Below are positions 1 through 6,411 of a DNA stretch of 7,861 bases, in pieces (the first letter of the stretch is position 1; each line of letters begins with the position of its first letter). This DNA is from Lentisphaeria bacterium (GTDB taxonomy: Bacteria; Verrucomicrobiota; Lentisphaeria; Victivallales; UBA1829). Location of the stretch: positions 1 through 7,861 of the forward strand of contig JAFVRL010000356.1 in the NCBI GenBank assembly GCA_017504325.1. Direction: 5' to 3'. Under the pieces are notes generated by a model. The model saw only the letters and a list, made by a program, of their open reading frames with translations, made no database searches and was not told the DNA's origin. The translations under genes and the position numbers were made by a program.

Positions 1-1893
1 AGATTCGATGCGGAACTTTTTGCGGAAAATCTTGTACGCTGCAAAGTGAACTTTATTACATGGTGCGCCCGCTGCAATCAGGGAAATGCATACTACAATA
101 CAAAATTCGGTTATAAGCATCCTGCATTGAAAAGGGATCTGTTGAAAGAGGTCATTGACAGTTGTCATAAAAGGGGAATCGCTGTAAGTGCCTATTTCAA
201 TGGAGGCTTGAGCGATGAGGAATTCATCCATCATCCGGAATGGTGCCGGACAGCTCCGGAAGGACATCATTACATGCCCAACCGTGTAAGTGTGGAAAAC
301 CGGGCGGCATGCTACAGCTCCCCTGCTTACAGGGAACATCTTTTCAATATGGCAAGAGAAGTGCTTGTGGATTACAAAGCAGACGGGATCTTTCTGGATT
401 GCATGGGATTTTATTATACCTGCGTGTGTCCCCATTGTGTAGAAGAGATGCGGAAAAAAGGATTGGACTGGCAGAACCCGGATCACCATTTCATCCATAC
501 AAAAGAGGCGATCATAAGTTTCGGCAGGGAACTGCATAAAGTCGTCAAAGAATGCAATAAAGATGCAAGATTCTTTATGAATGGAGCTTTGATGGAACCT
601 ATGATCGGATACAATACCCAGATGGAATGTGAATGTTTGCCTACAACAAAGGAACTGGGGTATGATTATCTGCCTGTTCAGGCACATTTTCTGCGTACGA
701 TCGCCGGAGGCAATGAAGTATTGAATATGACCGGAAGGTTTTACAACTGGGGGGATTTCGGCGGTCTGCGGAAAGAGGAGGGTTTGGAGTACGACCTCCT
801 TTACGGTATGGCAAACGGAATGGTTCCGGAAGTCGGCGGACATTTCCATCCCAGAGGAGACATGGATCAACCGGTATTCGATCTGCTGGAAAAAGTTTAC
901 GGCACATTGCAGACCTATGAAGAGTGGACAGAAGGAGCGGTCAATACTCCGGAAGTGGGGATCGTTGCCAATGACGGTGTGGAATTAAGAGATTCCCATA
1001 TTATGAAGTCTGCTGTCCGTATGCTTACAGAATTGAAATACCAGTGTGATGCCATTACACCCTCTTCCGCCGGATGGGAGAAATATAAAGTACTTATTTT
1101 TGCTGACAGGGTCATCTTTACAGAGGAGATCCTGGCAAAAGTGAGAGCGCATCTGGCAAAGGGGGGAAAGATCATTGCCACAGGTAAAAGCGGGATCGCA
1201 CCTGACGGAAAAAGTTTTCCGCTGGAAGGGTGGCCGCTTGCTGAACCCGGCGAAGGTAAATATGATCCCCTTTATTTCCACCCGGAAGGCAGATTTGCCC
1301 AAGGTCTTCAGGATATGCCCCTTTCTCTCTACGCAAAGGGAATTTCCGCTGCCCCGGCTCCGGGTGCTGCAATGGAAATGCGTTGTGTCAAAGCATTTTT
1401 CAATAAAGGGTTTGACGGGATCCGTACCTCCTGGTACTGCCCGCCGGAAGGAAAAACATCCACGCCTTTTATTGCGGTAAAAGGAAATATCGTATGCATT
1501 ACAGGCAATTTCTTTGAAGGATATTACAACCGCTGTCCCTATCAGCTGAAACTTCTTATGGGAAATATTATGAATGATCTTCTGCCTGATCCAGTGTTCA
1601 AACATGAAAATCTCCCCAGTTTTGCCAGAGTTTTTGTGCAGAAAAAAGATGGAAACAACCTTGTGCATCTTCTTGCCTATACTCCGGAATTGCGGGGAGC
1701 TGCTATTGCCCTTGAAGAAAAGAGTTATCTGGTAGACAGCAGGATCTCTCTTTATACCGGAGAGGGAAAAGTGAAAAAGGTAAGGAGCTGTCCTGACGGA
1801 GAGGAATTTGCCTTTTCTGTGGAAAATGGATACTGTTCTGTAACGATTCCTTTGATCCACGGATACAAATTGCTTTCATTTGAAATGGAATAA
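1..1893 (+). CDS. Putative glycoside hydrolase, GHL6/alpha-L-fucosidase-like barrel plus GH42-type trimerisation domain (5' partial)
   Basis: The frame is open from base 1 to the TAA at 1891-1893, so 630 codons are visible and the true start lies upstream. The GTG at 46 is internal: the codons before it (RFDAELFAENLVRCK) fit the family's first helix. Codons about 1-310 look like a TIM barrel: RCNQGNAYYNTKFG with HPAL (about 24-42), a helix ending in RGIAV, HPEW (about 79-82), DGIFLDC (128-134, D133 a candidate catalytic acid), the cysteine cluster C141-x-C143-x2-C146, MECECLPT (208-215), LNMTGRF..WGDFGG (241-255) and HFHPRGDMD (281-289). These match, from memory, the Lentisphaerota/Planctomycetes family annotated as hypothetical glycosyl hydrolase 6 or distant fucosidase. 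Codons about 318-420 (EVGIVAND; KYKVLIFADRVIFTEEILAK; GGKIIATG) resemble the GH42 class-I-amidotransferase-like trimerisation domain. The last 110 or so codons look like a beta-sandwich. The exact sugar specificity is unknown. Localisation cannot be judged without the N-terminus. Family call fairly sure, activity inferred. Confidence 0.85.
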   Translation, partial: RFDAELFAENLVRCKVNFITWCARCNQGNAYYNTKFGYKHPALKRDLLKEVIDSCHKRGIAVSAYFNGGLSDEEFIHHPEWCRTAPEGHHYMPNRVSVENRAACYSSPAYREHLFNMAREVLVDYKADGIFLDCMGFYYTCVCPHCVEEMRKKGLDWQNPDHHFIHTKEAIISFGRELHKVVKECNKDARFFMNGALMEPMIGYNTQMECECLPTTKELGYDYLPVQAHFLRTIAGGNEVLNMTGRFYNWGDFGGLRKEEGLEYDLLYGMANGMVPEVGGHFHPRGDMDQPVFDLLEKVYGTLQTYEEWTEGAVNTPEVGIVANDGVELRDSHIMKSAVRMLTELKYQCDAITPSSAGWEKYKVLIFADRVIFTEEILAKVRAHLAKGGKIIATGKSGIAPDGKSFPLEGWPLAEPGEGKYDPLYFHPEGRFAQGLQDMPLSLYAKGISAAPAPGAAMEMRCVKAFFNKGFDGIRTSWYCPPEGKTSTPFIAVKGNIVCITGNFFEGYYNRCPYQLKLLMGNIMNDLLPDPVFKHENLPSFARVFVQKKDGNNLVHLLAYTPELRGAAIALEEKSYLVDSRISLYTGEGKVKKVRSCPDGEEFAFSVENGYCSVTIPLIHGYKLLSFEME

Positions 1894-1909
1894 TAAAACG
1901 GGGAAAATA

Positions 1910-1923
1910 AAACAATATTGTTT
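1910..1923. promoter_or_regulatory. Perfect 14-bp palindrome upstream of the pseudopilin gene
   Basis: AAACAATATTGTTT reads identically on both strands. It sits in the 50-base gap between the first two genes, ending 20 bases before the ATG at 1944. It interlocks with a second small inverted repeat, TTGT-TT-ACAA, at 1918-1927. The position just ahead of the ribosome binding site fits an operator or a small RNA structure controlling the downstream genes. It is AT-only apart from one C/G pair, has no GC-rich stem followed by a T-run, and so is not a convincing terminator. It lacks the central CG typical of many LacI-family operators. No clear -35/-10 pair accompanies it. The function is inference, and AT-rich palindromes of this size can occur by chance. 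Confidence 0.3.
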
Positions 1924-1930
1924 ACAACAG

Positions 1931-1936
1931 AAGGAG
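1931..1936 (+). promoter_or_regulatory. Ribosome binding site of the pseudopilin gene
   Basis: AAGGAG is a strong Shine-Dalgarno sequence seven bases before the ATG at 1944. It supports that start, which adds a basic 17-residue leader before the FTLIELL stem, rather than a later one. Confidence 0.7.
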
Positions 1937-1943
1937 TAAGAAA

Positions 1944-2717
1944 ATGTTATCTGCAGCTTTCAGACCACAAAAGATCCGCAGGAAAAAAGCCGAATTTACC
2001 CTTATTGAGTTGCTTGTAGTCATTGCCATAATAGCCATTCTTGCCGGGATGCTTCTTCCGGCATTGAACAGTGCAAGGGAAAAGGCAAGGGATATATCCT
2101 GCCGCAGCAATGTGAAACAGCTTCATATGATGTGGATGATGTATGCTTCTGACGGAAAAGACTGGTTGCCGGTGAGTATAAACGCCAAAAGTTATCTTCA
2201 TGTTCTGCTTACTCCTTATGCAGGAAACGGCAGTATGCTGCCCTGGAAAATCAATGACGGCGGTCTCTGGCCCGTGCCTGTAACATTGTATAAACTTCTG
2301 AATTGTCCCAGTGCGGAATTTAAAGAGGCAACTTACAGTTACAATGGGAGAAATTATCCCTCCATTTACGAGATCGGTTTTATAAGGATGCTGGGGGACG
2401 GTTATTATAAACCGCGCAATTTGAGACATTTTACTAAATTCAGTCCCTCCAGGATCACTCTTATGAACGATCGCAGTGATCAGCCGAAAAGTTCCGGTCT
2501 CGGGCAAATGGGGTTGACGACGGTTGATAATTTTACCTACCGTCATAACGGCAACCGCAGTGCCAATGTGGGGATGCTTGCCGGAAATTGTGTCAGTATC
2601 AGAGGGATCTCAAACGTTACAAAACAGGCACAGCTGGAAGCCGCAGGACTTATTGTATTGCCGGGAAAATGGTCCCAGGTAAGGCGTGCCAACGGTGATT
2701 ATACAGATTGGCAGTAA
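1944..2717 (+). CDS. Prepilin-type N-terminal cleavage/methylation domain protein (pseudopilin-like)
   Basis: This 257-residue protein starts with a basic leader (KIRRKKAE, residues 10-17), then FTLIELLVVIAIIAILAG (18-35) and an amphipathic helix MLLPALNSAREKAR. This is the type IV pilin/type II secretion pseudopilin architecture, normally processed by a PilD-type peptidase and N-methylated on Phe, with Glu5 of the mature form at E22. Two features depart from the textbook: the residue before the cut is Glu17, not Gly, and the C-terminal H-x9-DG-type signature seen in related proteins is altered to H201...A213-G214 (RHNGNRSANVGMLAG). The globular part has NCPS (120-123) followed by YSYNGRNY, which resembles the CPS...YG-N segment of this family; C53 and C121 might pair. 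It lies between two glycoside hydrolase genes, 50 bases after the first and 43 before the second. Lentisphaerota and Planctomycetes genomes carry many such proteins; their individual roles are largely unknown. The family is clear, the function is not. Confidence 0.9.
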   Translation: MLSAAFRPQKIRRKKAEFTLIELLVVIAIIAILAGMLLPALNSAREKARDISCRSNVKQLHMMWMMYASDGKDWLPVSINAKSYLHVLLTPYAGNGSMLPWKINDGGLWPVPVTLYKLLNCPSAEFKEATYSYNGRNYPSIYEIGFIRMLGDGYYKPRNLRHFTKFSPSRITLMNDRSDQPKSSGLGQMGLTTVDNFTYRHNGNRSANVGMLAGNCVSIRGISNVTKQAQLEAAGLIVLPGKWSQVRRANGDYTDWQ

Positions 2718-2733
2718 ATCTTTCAGAATATCG

Positions 2734-2746
2734 TTCAGAACCTGAA
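2734..2746. repeat. Small inverted repeat ahead of the 1208-aa gene
   Basis: TTCAG-AAC-CTGAA forms a 5-bp inverted repeat with a 3-base spacer, in the 43-base gap before the ATG at 2761. A nearby TTTCAG at 2721-2726 could pair with the same right arm (CTGAAA, 2742-2747) in an alternative structure. It directly precedes the AGGAG at 2751-2755 that serves the next gene. It is too short and lacks a T-run for a terminator. It may be an operator half-site pair or chance. Confidence 0.2.
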
Positions 2747-2760
2747 AATAAGGAGTAGAA

Positions 2761-5700
2761 ATGCAGATAAGAAAAATCCTGGGACTGTTACTGTTTTTGA
2801 CAGCAGGGACTCTTTCCGCCATTCACGAAGTGCATAAAAGAGGTGATTATGTCACACCGCATGTAAAATGGCTCAACCCCTGTCCGCAGAATATGAAGAA
2901 ACCCAGAATCCTGTTTTTTGCCAATTACTGGGGAGGAGGCGGCCGTTATCCTGCGGAGATGGCGCAGAGATTTGCTATGGAGTATGCGGCAGTCACTCTT
3001 GGAGGGAAAGCGACGGAAGTCCAGCTTGCCGGAGGGGATTCCGGGGCTGCCCGGCTGGAGGATCTTTTGCGGGAAAAATGGGATGCATTTGTATTTTTTG
3101 ACAGCAGTCCCACGGAGCTTCTGGCAAAAAATTACAGGAAACTTTACTCCCTCATGCTTTTCAAGATCGTCCGGGACGGTACGGGTATTCTGCTGATCGA
3201 CTATGATGATCCCAAGGTTTTGAAAGCAAAAAATAAGATCAAAGGTCCTGCCATAAAAGAGGAAGATCTTTTGAAACTGTCTTATTATACTGTCGGTAAA
3301 GGTCTGGGGGTACAGATCCAGGGCTTTGATATGAGTGATATCAAGTGGAGAAACCGCCGTTCCTATGCAAGAAAATCTGAAGCGATGACTCTTCCCTATT
3401 CTGAAGACTGGCGTGCAAAATATGATGCCATGTTCCGTAAGATTGGGGAAACACTTTTTTATGTAATGCGCAAAAAACTGCCTGCAGTGGAGATGAGGGT
3501 AAAGGATAATAAAGTCATCCTTACCGGCGATCTTCCTGAAAATGGAACTGTTGACCTCTGGGTGGATTGCGGGGGAGATAAGATCATATTGAAAAAAGAT
3601 GTGAAAAGAGGGGAAAATAAAATAATTGAGGCAGTTCTCCCTCCGCTTTATGCCGGAAAACATTATCTTTCCGCAGTGGTGAAAAAGGATGCGAAGGGGT
3701 ATGCTTTTGCGGGGGCTCCGTTGGAGATCGGAGAATATGCAGAAGGAAAAATTACAGAAATCTCATTCAATGACGGCCGTTTCTACGGCAATGAGGGCGA
3801 TACCGTTTCCGGAAAGGTGAATTACACCGGAAATGGACAGTTGGTGCTGAATATCCGGGATTGGGACAGAAGGATCCTGAAAAAGATCCCTCTTGACGGC
3901 AGCGTTTCCGGTACGGCGGAGTTTTCCCTGAAGCTGGAAAGCTGGATGCCGCCTCTGATGACTTTTGAATTTTCGCTTTTCAAAGATGAAAAGGAAAAAG
4001 AAGAGATCTCCAGAAAATATGCGTATGTCAATAAGGTCATCCGCCGGGAGAATATGTTTGAGTTCAGTGTGTGGGGGCATCCCTATACACATAACACGGT
4101 ACATAATCTCAATAAACGCCTTGCGGAACTTGGCGTGACTTCCATGATGTTCGGAGCCTTGTCCCGCCACAGCAGCTGGGGAATGGCAAATTATCAGATG
4201 TGTCCTATTCCTGTTTATGATTCCATTCCCGGCGGGAAACCGGAAAACTGTTTCCTTTCCGACGCAAAGTTTGAATGGATGAAAGAGAAACGGCTGGATG
4301 GTGCGTTGAAGGCAAAAGTCAGCGGTCTGAAACTTGTTTCTCTGGGAGATGAGGTCAATATACACTATGGCTGTTTTGCACCGGACTGCCTGAAAGCATA
4401 CAGGGAATTCCTGCATAAAAAATATAAAGGCGACCTTGATAAACTCAATAAAAACTGGAAGAGCAGCTATAAAGACTGGAAAGAGGTTTCCATAAGTTTT
4501 ACTCCGGAAAAGAATAACGGAAAAGATTTTGTCCGTTATCTGGAAGCATTTATGGGAACAGTATGGCGCGCCTGGGAAAATCACATGATCCCCAGACATG
4601 TGGGATATTTGAAAAAGGCGAACCGGTTTTCCGATTATGCTGCCGAATACAAAAAATCACCCCGTGTGAGAAAGACTCTCAACAATATCTTTATGGATCA
4701 GGAAGGGGCTGCTTTCCTGGAAGGAAATTATGCCAGATGGTTTGACCGCATGGAATTTAAAAATGAGGTTTTTTTGCGGACAACGAAAAGATATGTGGAT
4801 TATTTTTCCGTAGAAAGTCCGGGGACCCTTGCCGGTGTGGAAGGCACCGGAGGATTTGATTATCCCGGCAACATGGGGAAAGTGCCTGCGGCAATGACAT
4901 GGACGGGGGCGTATGCGGAAGTAAACAATAACAAGGTAAATGAGCTTATCCGTTCCATCACTCCCGAAAATTATATCAGTGCCACATGGTTCGGTTATAC
5001 GACAAGTCCGGCACTTCTCTGTGAACGGGTATGGACGGAAATGCTCCGCCGGCCCTCCATGATCATGTTCTGGACCTCCACCGGACACGGTATGCCCTCT
5101 TATTACGGGATCTGCCGTCCGGATTATTCTCTTTTCGCTCCTGCGGAAGAGATGCTCAAACAGACAGCAAAACTGCGTGCCGGATTGGGGACTTCCCTTA
5201 TGCGCAGTATTTCTGTGACGGATCCTGTTGCCATTCTTTACTCTTATCCTTCTGCCGGATTCGGCGCACGGATCCATCATGGGGCAAGTTACGGTTTTGC
5301 CCGGTTGAGTCATGATGGTGCCATCCGTCTGATCCACTCTATGGGGCGCACTTTCCGGTATATCACAGCAGAGGCACTGGAAGAAACGGATGTGCTGGAT
5401 AAATATAAGGTACTTCTTCTGCCCAGGGTGAATGCCATAAGTGACACAAGTGCGGAGAAAATACGCACATTTGTGAAAAACGGCGGAACGGTCATTGCCG
5501 ATATCCGTACAGGGATCTTTACGGAACATCTGATCAAACGGGATAAGGCAGTTCTGGATGATGTCGCCGGTATCAGCAGAAAAGAGATCCTTCCTGCTGC
5601 TGAAAGCTCATTGAATATCAAAGGACTGCCTGCCAACAGTCTTTTCCATCTGGAAGGTGGAGTGAAAGCTGTAAATGCAAAAAATCTTTTTGTTTCTGCT

Positions 5701-6387
5701 GACGGACATCCCGCTTTTCTGGTCAATCAATACGGAAAAGGAAAATTCATTACTCTCAATTTCCTTTTTAATGAATTACCCAAAATGGAATATGCGCCGG
5801 AAGTTTTGCGTCAGGAAGTGGCAAAAGTATTGGAAAATGTGAAAAAGGATCCTGTAATTTTTCATGCCGCCTCCAACAGGGAAGAGTATGCTTGCCGTAT
5901 TGCAAGATGGAACAATGGGGAAATGCAGATCCTTGCTGTGAAAAGCGAACCCGGCGGAAAGAAACATTATAAAGCGGTCATTCCCGACGCAAAATATATT
6001 TATGGTATCGAGGAAGAAAAAGATTACGGGAAAAGGAAGGAATGGCAGTTTGAATTACTGCCTCCCAAGCCGGAATTTTTCATTCTTACAGACCGTCCTC
6101 TGCCGGAAGTAACAGCAAAAGTCCCCCGCCGTGTGAAAAAGGGAACACCTTTTGAAGTGCGTCTTTCTGTTAAAGGAATGAAAGGAGTCCGTCCTGTGCA
6201 AGTGTCCTTTACCGGAAACGGCAAATTACTCTCCCTCTACATGAATAAGGAGATCATGCTGACGGATGATAAAGAGGAGATCGTTTCCTATATGCCTGCT
6301 CTGACCGATCCCGCAGGAAAATATGCGGTGAAAGTACAGGATGTTTATACGGGAAAAACAAAAGAATATACGGTGGAATTGTTCTGA
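2761..6387 (+). CDS. Large secreted multidomain GH42-like (beta-galactosidase-like) protein
   Basis: The protein has 1208 residues, and the start is supported by AGGAG at 2751-2755. Residues 1-20 form a Sec signal peptide (MQIRK, hydrophobic core, TLSA with a likely cut before I21), so it should act outside the cytoplasm. Residues about 46-235 (PRILFFANYWGGGGRYPAEM; WDAFVFFDSS; GTGILLIDYDD) resemble a class-I-amidotransferase/ThuA-like fold. Residues about 240-425 look like two beta-sandwich modules. Residues about 432-790 form a GH42-like barrel: LGDEVNIHYGC (528-538, candidate acid/base E531), CFAPDCLKAYREFL, LDKLNKNW (559-566), and a late strand MIMFWTSTGHG (767-777). Residues about 815-1010 are a GH42-type trimerisation domain (VAILYSYP; KYKVLLLPRVNAIS; VKNGGTVIAD). 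Residues from about 1115 look like a final Ig-like module. It is much longer than usual GH42 enzymes (roughly 650-700 aa). A nucleophile Glu is not obvious at the expected barrel position (see findings). The superfamily is likely; the substrate is unknown, and it may be a non-hydrolytic binder. Confidence 0.85.
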   Translation: MQIRKILGLLLFLTAGTLSAIHEVHKRGDYVTPHVKWLNPCPQNMKKPRILFFANYWGGGGRYPAEMAQRFAMEYAAVTLGGKATEVQLAGGDSGAARLEDLLREKWDAFVFFDSSPTELLAKNYRKLYSLMLFKIVRDGTGILLIDYDDPKVLKAKNKIKGPAIKEEDLLKLSYYTVGKGLGVQIQGFDMSDIKWRNRRSYARKSEAMTLPYSEDWRAKYDAMFRKIGETLFYVMRKKLPAVEMRVKDNKVILTGDLPENGTVDLWVDCGGDKIILKKDVKRGENKIIEAVLPPLYAGKHYLSAVVKKDAKGYAFAGAPLEIGEYAEGKITEISFNDGRFYGNEGDTVSGKVNYTGNGQLVLNIRDWDRRILKKIPLDGSVSGTAEFSLKLESWMPPLMTFEFSLFKDEKEKEEISRKYAYVNKVIRRENMFEFSVWGHPYTHNTVHNLNKRLAELGVTSMMFGALSRHSSWGMANYQMCPIPVYDSIPGGKPENCFLSDAKFEWMKEKRLDGALKAKVSGLKLVSLGDEVNIHYGCFAPDCLKAYREFLHKKYKGDLDKLNKNWKSSYKDWKEVSISFTPEKNNGKDFVRYLEAFMGTVWRAWENHMIPRHVGYLKKANRFSDYAAEYKKSPRVRKTLNNIFMDQEGAAFLEGNYARWFDRMEFKNEVFLRTTKRYVDYFSVESPGTLAGVEGTGGFDYPGNMGKVPAAMTWTGAYAEVNNNKVNELIRSITPENYISATWFGYTTSPALLCERVWTEMLRRPSMIMFWTSTGHGMPSYYGICRPDYSLFAPAEEMLKQTAKLRAGLGTSLMRSISVTDPVAILYSYPSAGFGARIHHGASYGFARLSHDGAIRLIHSMGRTFRYITAEALEETDVLDKYKVLLLPRVNAISDTSAEKIRTFVKNGGTVIADIRTGIFTEHLIKRDKAVLDDVAGISRKEILPAAESSLNIKGLPANSLFHLEGGVKAVNAKNLFVSADGHPAFLVNQYGKGKFITLNFLFNELPKMEYAPEVLRQEVAKVLENVKKDPVIFHAASNREEYACRIARWNNGEMQILAVKSEPGGKKHYKAVIPDAKYIYGIEEEKDYGKRKEWQFELLPPKPEFFILTDRPLPEVTAKVPRRVKKGTPFEVRLSVKGMKGVRPVQVSFTGNGKLLSLYMNKEIMLTDDKEEIVSYMPALTDPAGKYAVKVQDVYTGKTKEYTVELF

Positions 6388-6411
6388 CGCAAGGAAAGGA
6401 ACCAAAAAAAT

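Noticed and set aside
46..48. GTG as the start of the first gene
   Set aside because: The frame is open to base 1 and the 15 codons before it encode a helix that fits the family's N-terminal pattern; no ribosome binding site precedes the GTG. The gene is 5' truncated by the window.
985..1860. Long minus-strand open frame (291 codons)
   Set aside because: It lies antisense to the well-supported first gene, has a composition rich in Phe, Ser, Cys and Arg, and shows no recognisable motif. The other long minus-strand frames (2788-3663, 3763-4599, 4657-5529, 1947-2546) are rejected for the same reason.
1870..1898. Sigma-70-like promoter (TTGCTT ... ATAAAA) before the pseudopilin gene
   Set aside because: Neither hexamer is close to consensus and AT-rich gaps produce such matches easily; promoter sequences in this lineage are not well known to me.
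2721..2747. Terminator between the pseudopilin gene and the 1208-aa gene
   Set aside because: The potential stem is only 5-6 bp, AT-rich, with no T-run, and is followed at once by the next ribosome binding site.
5031..5315. Plus-strand overlapping frame inside the 1208-aa gene
   Set aside because: It is out of frame with a strongly supported protein, has no ribosome binding site, and its translation has no recognisable domain. The frames at 240-539, 1175-1480, 2868-3196 and 7007-7303 are similar shadows.
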